This document shows, piece after piece, positions 38,118 through 45,173 of a stretch of DNA of 47,111 nucleotides. Origin of the DNA: a virus; IMG/VR virus record IMGVR_UViG_3300011269_000007, positions 1 to 47,111 of that record. One strand, given 5' to 3'. Position numbers and translations under genes: made by a program. The notes beneath the pieces were generated by a model. The model had not been told where the DNA came from. It was given only the letters and a program-made list of their open reading frames with translations, and ran no database searches. The number at the start of each line of letters is the position of its first letter. Position 1 is the stretch's first letter.

Positions 38118-38543
38118 CTATCTCCCAACACAGATGTAGTTCAAGAGGTTATTGGAAGCCGAGGTCTGAACCGTTGTGATTGCCGTAGCCGTAACAGTCC
38201 AGTTCTGCGCTGCAAGCGGAGTGCCTTGCCAGTTCAACACGCAGTTGGGCACACCCGAATAGGCAGTTGCGAAGGTGATCACGCAACCAGTTGAGGTGGT
38301 GCCCATCGTAACAGTACCAGCAAAGTCCGTTCCCACAATCGATGGGGTGGTTCCACAGGCGGTTAGGACTGGAGAAGCACCACCATTACCAACCGAGGAG
38401 TGGAGGTGCTTACCGGTGAAGTCGTACCCAAGAGGACCGGTACCATCCTGAGAGAGCTGGACCGAGCGATTAACCTGGGCCAGAGCAAGCCCAGAGAGAA
38501 GGCCAAAGAATAGGCCGCCAACAATCCAACGATTGATCTTCAT
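38118..38543 (-). CDS. Secreted 141-aa protein with the Cys-rich C-terminal spike module
   Basis: ATG 38543 follows AGGGAGGAAGCA. The signal peptide NRWIVGGLFFGLLSGLALA is cut before QV. From about residue 55, LTACGTTPSIVGTDFAG, CVITFATAYSGVPNC and LLNYICVG align with the C-terminal module of the 514-aa tailspike-like protein. The module is therefore present both alone and fused. Four conserved Cys positions suit disulfides formed in the periplasm. Confidence 0.75.
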   Translation of the reverse strand: MKINRWIVGGLFFGLLSGLALAQVNRSVQLSQDGTGPLGYDFTGKHLHSSVGNGGASPVLTACGTTPSIVGTDFAGTVTMGTTSTGCVITFATAYSGVPNCVLNWQGTPLAAQNWTVTATAITTVQTSASNNLLNYICVGR

Positions 38544-38554
38544 TGCTTCCCTCC

Positions 38555-39097
38555 TCAGTTCGGGATCGTAACCCCAGCGGGGTAGCCGCCAAGGATCGAG
38601 TTGTTCAAGGCGTTGTAGATCTGATCGAACCGATCCAGCACAATGAAGGCCTTGATTGCTCCAGCGGTGAAGGTCCCAACCGAGGTATAGAGCAATCGGC
38701 TAAACCTTGGCAAGACTACGCCAGCCGGAGGTCGAGGGAAGTCCATGTCGAAGAGTCGGACTCCAAGTAGGAGCTGAGCGGTGGTGTAGACTGGGGAAGT
38801 CCACCAGTTTACAAAGGTTCCCTCACCTCCAGAGCCGTTATCGGGAGCGCCTTGAAGGATCAATTGGACACTGGTGCCACCAGCGAAGGCGGTGGTGACC
38901 TCGACCAAGAACTTGAGGGCGGGGTCATCGCCGATGCCCATATCTCGGAAGGGCTGGTTGGTTGGAGAGGTCGAGGAGACCGGGAGGCCAGAGATTCCCC
39001 AATCGATATCGTTCGAGAAGGGGAAATTGGTCTGGGCAGCGGTGATTAGATCACCGAAGGTGGGGTTGGTGAAGGACAAAAGGCCATCGATAATCAT
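38555..39097 (-). CDS. Capsid cement protein, Bbp16-like (180 aa)
   Basis: ATG 39097 has GGAG eight bases upstream and directly follows the major capsid gene. The sequence SSTSPTNQPFRDMGIGDDPA, LKFLVEVTTAFAGGTSVQLI and LGVRLFDMDFPRPPAGVVLP matches the Bbp16-type capsid cement family of BPP-1-like podoviruses. It stabilises the capsid shell at local symmetry axes. High expression is expected. Confidence 0.75.
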   Translation of the reverse strand: MIIDGLLSFTNPTFGDLITAAQTNFPFSNDIDWGISGLPVSSTSPTNQPFRDMGIGDDPALKFLVEVTTAFAGGTSVQLILQGAPDNGSGGEGTFVNWWTSPVYTTAQLLLGVRLFDMDFPRPPAGVVLPRFSRLLYTSVGTFTAGAIKAFIVLDRFDQIYNALNNSILGGYPAGVTIPN

Positions 39098-39118
39098 GAT
39101 CTTGCTCCTTTCTCTAGC

Positions 39119-40162
39119 TCAGGTTACCCTGGCCTCGTTATTCAAAACTGCGTCGCACGTCCTAATAGGGATTCCCCTAAAAGTCGTGATAGGCTTACCG
39201 TCAAACTCTTCTATGCGAAGCAGAACGTTCGTCTTATTCATGGCCTGGAGGTCAAGATAGGTCCGAATCACCCTGTTGCAGTAGATCACCGTCCGACCCA
39301 TATTCGCTCGAACTTGGGGAGTGTCAGAGGTCTGGATCGTGGTTGCAGAGGCCGGAGCGGTTGGGAGCCTGTAGAGCGCCCGAACCAAGAGATTGATCAG
39401 GTTCGCCGCAGACACCCCGGTTAGTTGGGTGATGTCGATATTGCAGATCCGAGAAACGTAGCGCCAATCCCGAAGAACGTATCCAATCTCCCACTTGAAG
39501 TGGTCTCGATAGGCTTGGTAGGTGTTGCCCGCGGCGTCGAGCACAGGCCACTCACCCATATCCCGGTGTTGGAGACCAGTGATCTTACCCTTCGGAAAGG
39601 TCACATGAGCAGTATCCGCTCCCCACACATGGATCCAGATCGAGGTGTTGGTTGAAGCAGTCCCTTGGCTATCGAGAACGTTATTAGCGGTCTGGGAGGC
39701 AGAGGTGGAGACGGTTGGGTATCGAGGAGCGAAGCCGGTGAACCGTTCTGGATTGACCCCTTGATTTCCATAGATCATTGTCGAAGCGACCTGCTGGCTC
39801 ATCCCCTCAAGAAAAGCCATCACTTCCGAGAGCCGAAACTCTTGGGTATTGCCGTTAAGGTCGGCGATATCTTTGTCGATCACTGCATAGGTTTCAAGAT
39901 TCCCACAGGTGTCAACGATCTGAGCGGTGGTGGATTTAGCGTTCGGGACGCCTTGGTTAAGCAGGCGCCAAGTGGCCTGAGGAAGGCCAGTTCGAACGGT
40001 GGTTTTATGACCTGTGGGAAGGTTACCCTGAACCACAAGCATGTCTTCAAGGATCTCATTGGTTTGAGACAAGAGCTCGATGATGGTAGCGATCTTATAA
40101 CCATCGTCAAGTCTCTTGGCCCAATCCGCATAGGTGATTGCGGTTGTGCCTATAATGGCCAT
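39119..40162 (-). CDS. Major capsid protein (347 aa)
   Basis: It follows a scaffold-like gene and precedes the cement gene, the canonical order. Characteristic parts are TTIRTGL-like HKTTVRTGLPQATWRLLNQG, AVIDKDIADLNGNTQEFRLS, MSQQVASTMIYGNQGVNPER and the C-terminal FRGIPIRTCDAVLN, typical of this podovirus HK97-fold capsid group (no separate protease needed). About 347 residues is the usual size. The start overlaps the scaffold stop by one base. Confidence 0.9.
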   Translation of the reverse strand: MAIIGTTAITYADWAKRLDDGYKIATIIELLSQTNEILEDMLVVQGNLPTGHKTTVRTGLPQATWRLLNQGVPNAKSTTAQIVDTCGNLETYAVIDKDIADLNGNTQEFRLSEVMAFLEGMSQQVASTMIYGNQGVNPERFTGFAPRYPTVSTSASQTANNVLDSQGTASTNTSIWIHVWGADTAHVTFPKGKITGLQHRDMGEWPVLDAAGNTYQAYRDHFKWEIGYVLRDWRYVSRICNIDITQLTGVSAANLINLLVRALYRLPTAPASATTIQTSDTPQVRANMGRTVIYCNRVIRTYLDLQAMNKTNVLLRIEEFDGKPITTFRGIPIRTCDAVLNNEARVT

Positions 40163-40842
40163 TAGCTATCTCCAGAGTTTGAAGGTAGGTTGGGATACAC
40201 AGCGGCAGCGGCAGATCGCGGAGCATTCTTTGCCCCGGTTGGGCCGCCTTGTGCGTACGAAGTTCCCTCTGTGAGTTTGCTGGCCAAGGCGTATAGAACA
40301 CGAACAAAGGCGGGGTTATCCCCAGCGCCGGTCGTGTTCATTGCATCCTTGAAGTCGGCGACTAACTTAGGGTTTTGCAAACCGTCCAGAGCACGGTTCA
40401 CGGTTACAGGTACTTTGCCGTCTGGGGCAAGCTCCTTTCCAAGAGTTGGATCGGATTTGAGTTCTTCGCGCCAATTCTCCCGGGTCTTGGTCCAAGAACT
40501 AATCGAATCGCTGCTAAGCTTGGCGACCTGTTTGCCATAGAAATCGACTAGCTTTTGGGCCCCTTCCTGGGAGAGGCCAAGTTCTTTGAAGATTGGCGCA
40601 GCCTCTTCAATGGCTTTTGGGTCGAGGGTTAGGCCTTCTGGGGCGGTGAAGTCAGCATACTTCTCCGGGACTACAGGCGCCTTAGCCTTATCAGCGTTTA
40701 GCTGGTCCTCGGTCTTGGTTCCATCGCCAAGAGCCTGAGAGAGAGTGGATTCAGCCTTCTGGCTCTGACCCTGCTCCAATCCACTGGTCTCCGTCCCAGT
40801 TCCGCTCGTCGTCTCGGTTCCAGTCGTCTGTTCTTCGGCCAT
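40162..40842 (-). CDS. Scaffolding protein (226 aa)
   Basis: ATG 40842 shares bases with the TGA of the 34-aa gene (TGATG), preferred over the in-frame GTG at 40845. The protein is acidic, with a disordered Thr/Gly/Glu-rich N-terminus (EEQTTGTETTSGTGTETSG) and helical segments (AAPIFKELGLSQEGAQKLVD; SSWTKTRENWREELKSD) as in T7 gp9-like scaffolds. Location immediately upstream of the capsid supports the role of guiding procapsid assembly. Confidence 0.82.
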   Translation of the reverse strand: MAEEQTTGTETTSGTGTETSGLEQGQSQKAESTLSQALGDGTKTEDQLNADKAKAPVVPEKYADFTAPEGLTLDPKAIEEAAPIFKELGLSQEGAQKLVDFYGKQVAKLSSDSISSWTKTRENWREELKSDPTLGKELAPDGKVPVTVNRALDGLQNPKLVADFKDAMNTTGAGDNPAFVRVLYALASKLTEGTSYAQGGPTGAKNAPRSAAAAVYPNLPSNSGDS

Positions 40843-40946
40843 CACTTAGTCCCCATTAAGCTCTTAATATCAATACCCAATTCAGCAAAAGTCTTTGGCC
40901 TTGGCGCCTTATGCCTATTAAGAGCCTGCCAGACCCTAGCTTCCAT
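40842..40946 (-). CDS. 34-aa peptide between the Bbp19-like and scaffold genes
   Basis: ATG 40946 lies inside the end of the Bbp19-like gene with GGAGGAAG upstream; its TGA overlaps the scaffold ATG (TGATG). The peptide is EARVWQALNRHKAPRPKTFA then ELGIDIKSLMGTK, mainly helical and basic. Overlap at both ends supports translation. No family recognised. Confidence 0.6.
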   Translation of the reverse strand: MEARVWQALNRHKAPRPKTFAELGIDIKSLMGTK

Positions 40947-41283
40947 CTTCTTCCTCCTCTAACTCCAAAACATTAACTCCTAATGATTGCTCCCCCATCA
41001 TTCGGATATATTGTTCGGGGCAAGCCCGCATGAGTTCGGTTAACAGCATTAATCCAACAGTTCTTCGGCCCTCATTAAAGGCTCCACTAAGGGCCTCCCC
41101 AGTAAAGGTTGAGTGGAAGATTTGACAAATCTCGAGCTTACCTCGCATCCATGCCCTGCCCCCAGGCGTTGACATAATCCCTTGAACAACAGCATTCTCC
41201 TCAGCCTCCTGGACCTTTGCAGCCTTCGCTTGGCGCTTGGCCTCACGCTTCTCTTCTGGAGAGAGTTCATACTCATCTTTCAT
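40936..41283 (-). CDS. Bbp19-like protein (115 aa)
   Basis: The central sequence GIMSTPGGRAWMRGKLEICQ, FTGEALSGAFNEGRRTVGLM and RACPEQYIRMMGEQ fits the Bbp19-type phage domain (STP-x-GR...F-x-EG-RR-x-VGL...P-x-xYIRMM). It precedes the scaffold as in BPP-1-like phages. Both ends are highly charged (EEKREAKRQAKAAKVQEAEE; ELEEEEDG). Role unknown, possibly assembly-related. The start lacks a strong ribosome site, and a 7-bp inverted repeat (41288-41294/41318-41324) lies just upstream. Confidence 0.75.
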   Translation of the reverse strand: MKDEYELSPEEKREAKRQAKAAKVQEAEENAVVQGIMSTPGGRAWMRGKLEICQIFHSTFTGEALSGAFNEGRRTVGLMLLTELMRACPEQYIRMMGEQSLGVNVLELEEEEDGS

Positions 41284-41287
41284 TGGT

Positions 41288-41324
41288 GGGGACGATCCCT
41301 AGGGAGGAGGCAGAGACCGTCCCC
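41288..41324 (-). promoter_or_regulatory. 7-bp inverted repeat ahead of the Bbp19-like gene
   Basis: GGGGACG (41288-41294) and CGTCCCC (41318-41324) bracket 23 bases in the 80-bp gap between the 61-aa and Bbp19-like genes. Its closeness to the Bbp19-like ATG (41283), which has no obvious ribosome site, suggests a folded leader. Function inferred. Confidence 0.35.
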
Positions 41325-41363
41325 TTTCCTGACACCGGGGCTGGCGGGCTTGGTGGCAGGAAC

Positions 41364-41549
41364 TCACGCAAGTTTCCTCCGCTTGATCTCCGCAGCGAAT
41401 CGTTCCCGCTCCCGCTCTGCCCTTTCCATCGCAGGACCCCACTGGGAGATTTGACGAACGGCGAAGTCCCAACGAGAGTGCTCGCGAAGTAGCTGCTCGT
41501 CGGTCAGGGAGGAAGGATCGTTGGTGTTGGCGGCTCGGACTACGGTCAT
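41364..41549 (-). CDS. Unknown 61-aa helical protein after the portal
   Basis: ATG 41549 overlaps the portal stop (TAATG). The sequence is a charged helix (LTDEQLLREHSRWDFAVRQI; MERAERERERFAAEIKRRK). Coupling with the portal gene suggests a portal or assembly partner. No family recognised. Confidence 0.65.
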   Translation of the reverse strand: MTVVRAANTNDPSSLTDEQLLREHSRWDFAVRQISQWGPAMERAERERERFAAEIKRRKLA

Positions 41550-43333
41550 TAGGCGGCCTTCCCCATCATAGAATCTAGCGCAGATTGCCCACCGCCCAAC
41601 TGAGTTTGGGATAGAGTCTGAGCACCTGCGGCTAGCTTCTGGGCAGTGTCGGCTTGCTGAGCGACCTGGGCTTGTTGCTGCTGTTGGGCTCTTTGGGTCC
41701 TGATCTTTGCGACCTGATCAGGAGTGCGAATCAATCGGGGATCGTTGTTCATCAGGTTGGAATAGCGAGCCAAGGCGTAGTCAATATCGAGGTTATCCAC
41801 TACCGCTGGATCTATACCAGCAAGGGACCCGGCAATCTGCAAGAGCCTATCAATGCCAGCTGTTTTAGCTGCTTGCTGTGCCAGGGAGAGCATCGAAACG
41901 TATTGAATCGAGAGCTCCGCCCCGCTAATGTTAGCTGGAGCGGGGGGCAAAATTCCAGCCCTGGACATGATGGAAAAAGTTCTATCGATCGCTGGAGCCA
42001 AGAGCTCAAGCTGCAATCGCTCAAGGACTGGCCCAAGCATGATAAGGGATTCGGCTCGTCGAGCATTGACTTCCTCCGCGGTAACATTGGACCGGGTTTG
42101 ATACTGGGAAATGGTTTGAAAGAGATCGTTGAAGAATATTTGTTTGATCCGCTGACGAACCAGTTCTAGGTTCTCGGTCATCGGACCCAGTTCGATTTTG
42201 TGGTTGTAGATCGATTGCATTCCAGGGTTCGAGGAGCTCATTAGCCCAGCGACGTAGGTTATCCCACCGGGGATCAGGGAAGCTGGTTGGTTCTTGAGTT
42301 GGATATCGGCTTGGAGGGGAGGATTAACTTGTTTATCTATCCCTTGGGCTTGGCGTCGAACTTGGAGTTGGAGTTGTTTACAATCAGGAAGGGCATCCAT
42401 GGCAGGAGATCGACCATAGGCGTCATTAGCCACAGTATCCCACCTTGCTGTAATGCAGGGATTTTCATAAAACCCCCTTTTGTCGAGTAAGCCAGGAGAG
42501 AAACTACTTCCCCCTTGTGGGGAGGCTGACCCTCCCCACTCCCAATAGACCTCGCGATATTTGAACTGGGATGGAACTCCGAACTCTCTGGAGTTGAAAT
42601 TGGGTTCGATTCCATGAGCAACCACTATCTCCCGGGTCAATCCAGCAGAGGAACCCCGCTTGCTTTCCTTATATTGGGCGGCAATGTTTGGAGAAACATT
42701 CTCGATTCCCCACCTCTCAACGGCTTGGGCCACGGTGTAGGTGAACTCACGATAGAATACATCCACCATGTTGAGTTGAGAGTTGACATCGCAATAGTAC
42801 TCGCCGAAGCAAGGGTTGATGCAGTTGATGATATGATTGAAGTCTTCATAGATGATCATCGAGGCAGTACCGAAGATCACCAAATCGAAATAGAAAATCG
42901 CAAGGGATTGGTAGAAGTTGGATTCTTGAAAGACCTGCATCATCATCTGCTCGACTTGGAAGAGCCAGATGGCAATGGGGTTGGTCTGGGTTGAGTCAAT
43001 CCTTCCCAACCTCAAACGGAACCATGGGGTGGTAGGGTTGGTTATTCCATACATCATTCCCGCAGCGAGATTCCTGGCCGCAAGCGTGGAGGTCGAGTCG
43101 AGGATATGTTGATTGATTGGGGATCCCCGGCCCATTTGATTGGGGGTAATCAGCCACTTATAACGGCGAGGAAGGAAGAAATCTGCAAGCTCCCTAGCGT
43201 GGGTCCACCACGAATAGCGATTGATTCTAAGGCCAATCATTCGACTCTCGGAGTGGCGACGAAGGGCAAGGTCTTGCGCTGAGGGAATCCGAGATCCCAT
43301 CGCTTTGGCGAGGTCTTGCTCAGAAAGGGCCAT
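41549..43333 (-). CDS. Portal / head-to-tail connector protein (594 aa)
   Basis: The size and N-terminal sequence match the podovirus head-tail connector family (T7 gp8-like): WWTHARELADFFLPRRYKWL, NQHILDSTSTLAARNLAAGM, then MYGITNPTTPWFRLRL. A basic/aromatic central domain (DVNSQLNMVDVFYREFTYTV) and a C-terminal Gln-rich helix (QQQQQAQVAQQADTA) follow. A dodecameric ring at the capsid vertex is expected. It is separated from the terminase by a 3.4-kb accessory island. Confidence 0.92.
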   Translation of the reverse strand: MALSEQDLAKAMGSRIPSAQDLALRRHSESRMIGLRINRYSWWTHARELADFFLPRRYKWLITPNQMGRGSPINQHILDSTSTLAARNLAAGMMYGITNPTTPWFRLRLGRIDSTQTNPIAIWLFQVEQMMMQVFQESNFYQSLAIFYFDLVIFGTASMIIYEDFNHIINCINPCFGEYYCDVNSQLNMVDVFYREFTYTVAQAVERWGIENVSPNIAAQYKESKRGSSAGLTREIVVAHGIEPNFNSREFGVPSQFKYREVYWEWGGSASPQGGSSFSPGLLDKRGFYENPCITARWDTVANDAYGRSPAMDALPDCKQLQLQVRRQAQGIDKQVNPPLQADIQLKNQPASLIPGGITYVAGLMSSSNPGMQSIYNHKIELGPMTENLELVRQRIKQIFFNDLFQTISQYQTRSNVTAEEVNARRAESLIMLGPVLERLQLELLAPAIDRTFSIMSRAGILPPAPANISGAELSIQYVSMLSLAQQAAKTAGIDRLLQIAGSLAGIDPAVVDNLDIDYALARYSNLMNNDPRLIRTPDQVAKIRTQRAQQQQQAQVAQQADTAQKLAAGAQTLSQTQLGGGQSALDSMMGKAA

Positions 43334-43335
43334 CG

Positions 43336-43695
43336 CTAACGCCTTGCTAACCTTCTTCGCGCCACGTCATCAAAACCTGCATCCTTTGATAGTTGGCCTT
43401 GTGGTATCGGAGTTGCTTTAGGTAAAGAACCACCCCTTCTTAAGGCATCTTTGATACCCTCTACACCAACGGTGTCGTATTGTTGCAAAACTCCCTCATA
43501 CCTACCACGACGATCTTCAACGTTGCCTTGCAGATTCGGATCTAGGCCCTCAGAGAAGTTGAGGTTCTGCCCACGAAATCTGGCGTCGAAGCTGCCAACC
43601 TCCTTCATGGTGGCAAGGGCCATCCATTTATCGACCTCAGAAGGGGTTGAGCCCTCCATGGGAACAACGTTGGAACTAGGCACCTTCAAAGGCAT
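43336..43695 (-). CDS. Unknown 119-aa protein upstream of the portal
   Basis: ATG 43695 overlaps a TGA (TGATG). It has an acidic/polar sequence (TPSEVDKWMALATMKEVGSF; LDPNLQGNVEDRRGRYEGVL) and a basic C-terminus (DDVARRRLARR). The portal begins 3 bp after its stop. No family recognised. Confidence 0.6.
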   Translation of the reverse strand: MPLKVPSSNVVPMEGSTPSEVDKWMALATMKEVGSFDARFRGQNLNFSEGLDPNLQGNVEDRRGRYEGVLQQYDTVGVEGIKDALRRGGSLPKATPIPQGQLSKDAGFDDVARRRLARR

Positions 43696-43859
43696 CAGGC
43701 TTGTCCCACTGGCTGACTAATCAAAGCCTGTTGCAGACTACCAATTATAGCTGCGCGCTTGTCCAAGGTTTGCGAATCGTCTTCAATCCGATTAAGAGCA
43801 GCCTCAAGCAAGCGCCTAAGCTCTGCATTCTCTTGGCGCAAGCGCTCAAGCTCCCCCAT
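43695..43859 (-). CDS. 54-aa coiled-coil protein
   Basis: ATG 43859 overlaps the endolysin stop (TGATG), and its own TGA overlaps the next ATG (TGATG). The sequence is a regular heptad helix (LERLRQENAELRRLLEAALN), then RAAIIGSLQQALISQPVG. It could be a lysis accessory or a chaperone. It is too short for easy family assignment. Confidence 0.65.
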   Translation of the reverse strand: MGELERLRQENAELRRLLEAALNRIEDDSQTLDKRAAIIGSLQQALISQPVGQA

Positions 43860-44437
43860 CAATCCCACCCATCATCAATGGTTTCATCTAGCTTGACCAT
43901 CGCCCGAAGGAGTCCAGCGCAACCTAATTGGTGATCCCCAGCATCCGGATCGAAGTGGCCATCAGCAATATACTTGCCTTTAATGTATTGGTTGGTTCCG
44001 GCCCAGAGATAGGGCGAGGCCATATGATGGATTAACTGATAGCCAAGACCGTTGTACTCCTCCAGCATTGTTAGAGAGCCACCAATCGACCAATTAGTGT
44101 TCTTGGCAGTAAAGGGAGGGCAATTAACCAAGGCATCAATCGCTGCGTCTTCCCAAGAGCCAAACGGACCTCGGCTACGAGGGACGTGGATTGAAGGTTT
44201 GTCCCAAGGATCGCCTTGAGCTAGATTAGCTCGCCAAGACTGAGAGCTTTCCCTTTCGTGGATAACGGCAATGATGGCCCAAGGTACACGCGTTCGAGCG
44301 GTCACGGATCGATAGCGGGACTTGGCTTCGAGAAGTTTGCGCGCAACGTGTTCAAAGGCGAGCTCGAAGTCGTGCTTGAGAACCATTCGATTCCAACGGC
44401 CCAGATTGGCGGTCCTAAGCGGGATTAGATCTACCAT
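43859..44437 (-). CDS. Endolysin, lysozyme-like (192 aa)
   Basis: The pattern VPWAIIAVIHERESSQSW (with the likely catalytic Glu in HERES), then SRGPFGSWEDAAIDALVN, SLTMLEEYNGLGYQ and ASPYLWAGTNQYIKGKYIAD is the typical lysozyme-like peptidoglycan domain of Rhizobiales and Caulobacter phages. It cleaves the cell-wall glycan at the end of infection. No signal peptide is seen, so a holin should release it; a holin-like gene is at 46112-46327. Confidence 0.87.
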   Translation of the reverse strand: MVDLIPLRTANLGRWNRMVLKHDFELAFEHVARKLLEAKSRYRSVTARTRVPWAIIAVIHERESSQSWRANLAQGDPWDKPSIHVPRSRGPFGSWEDAAIDALVNCPPFTAKNTNWSIGGSLTMLEEYNGLGYQLIHHMASPYLWAGTNQYIKGKYIADGHFDPDAGDHQLGCAGLLRAMVKLDETIDDGWD

Positions 44438-44613
44438 ACAGTTCCACCAAGGGGGCTCAAATAGCCACGAGAATGATCTGGAAGCAAAGGCTCGGATTTA
44501 GTCAGCTTTGGTTGAGGGCCTTCGGCTAATCGCTTGTGCCACTCAACGGTGGAGGCAAGGCCTTCGTTGTAGATGCGAAGGGCTTGTTCTTCGAAGTTGA
44601 TACTTTCACTCAT
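44431..44613 (-). CDS. Unknown 60-aa protein before the endolysin
   Basis: ATG 44613; its end overlaps the endolysin start by 7 bp. The first part is helical (NFEEQALRIYNEGLASTVEW), followed by a Pro/Gly-rich tail. No family recognised; co-expression with the endolysin is likely. Confidence 0.55.
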   Translation of the reverse strand: MSESINFEEQALRIYNEGLASTVEWHKRLAEGPQPKLTKSEPLLPDHSRGYLSPLGGTVW

Positions 44614-44632
44614 TGTCGATCACCCTCTCTAG

Positions 44633-44830
44633 CTATTGCCCCAAAAGAGTCTTGTTTCCGGTATTGGTCGGATTTCCACCCCCAAGGATGGTGGCCCCAA
44701 AGCCTTGGCTTGCCCCAGCCATCTGTCGTTGGCGATCTCCTGCCCCTTTGGTGGCTTGAGAGCCAAACATGGGTGGGTTGGGTGGTGGAGGTGGGGCTAC
44801 GGGTTGAGGAACGTTCACGCTGGGAGACAT
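44633..44830 (-). CDS. Pro/Gly-rich small protein ending in KTLLGQ (65 aa)
   Basis: The protein is low-complexity (PQPVAPPPPPNPPMFG; GASQGFGATILGGG), with the C-terminal hexapeptide KTLLGQ shared with the 84-aa product at 31121-31375. Both also have a central Gly/Gln-rich TIL(G) segment. The shared ending suggests a common partner binding two separate small proteins. No known domain. Confidence 0.55.
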   Translation of the reverse strand: MSPSVNVPQPVAPPPPPNPPMFGSQATKGAGDRQRQMAGASQGFGATILGGGNPTNTGNKTLLGQ

Positions 44831-44833
44831 GAA

Positions 44834-44929
44834 TCACCTAAAAAGGTTTGGCTCAACCAGATCGACGAAGGCGGGCTCCCAGTAGTTATTTCTACCGTTT
44901 AAAGGTGCCATTAAAGTACCAGAGCCCAT
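44834..44929 (-). CDS. Possible 31-aa peptide
   Basis: ATG 44929 lies four bases after the TAG of the preceding gene, with only a weak site (TAGGG). It encodes GTLMAPLNGRNNYWEPAFVD and a hydrophobic-basic end. It fills an otherwise empty 100-bp gap. Could be a genuine small gene or chance; low support. Confidence 0.3.
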   Translation of the reverse strand: MGSGTLMAPLNGRNNYWEPAFVDLVEPNLFR

Positions 44930-44933
44930 AACC

Positions 44934-45164
44934 CTAGGCGACCTCTTCTTTGCGGATTTCAAGCTCCTCCAAGCGATCGCCAAGAAAAGCCCGAACGTTG
45001 ATCAAGAGCTCGGCCATCACTAGGTCATAAGCCCCTGTAGGATATCCAGAACACCCATCACAATCCTTTGAATGTTCTTTCATCACCTTCGCCACCACCC
45101 GACCGACATCCGAGAGATGAAAGTCAAAAAGCTGATGGGAAAGGGCTTCGCCTATTGCTGCCAT
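44934..45164 (-). CDS. Unknown 76-aa protein with a CxxC pair
   Basis: ATG 45164 follows AGGAGGTTCTT. It has an amphipathic helix (DVGRVVAKVMKEHSKDCDGC) with a CDGC motif and an acidic end (LEELEIRKEEVA). Possibly metal-binding or redox-active, but one Cys pair is not enough to define it. It lies between the outer-membrane barrel and the low-complexity gene. No family recognised. Confidence 0.55.
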   Translation of the reverse strand: MAAIGEALSHQLFDFHLSDVGRVVAKVMKEHSKDCDGCSGYPTGAYDLVMAELLINVRAFLGDRLEELEIRKEEVA

Positions 45165-45173
45165 AAGAACCTC

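Noticed and set aside
34301-40162. Diversity-generating retroelement, expected because capsid genes resemble BPP-1-type phages
   Set aside because: No reverse transcriptase motif (YxDD) and no template/variable repeat pair was noticed near the fibre or spike genes.
43741-43790. TATAAT-like box on the - strand with a TTGGAC upstream
   Set aside because: Spacing is only about 11-12 bp and it lies inside the coupled 54-aa coding gene.
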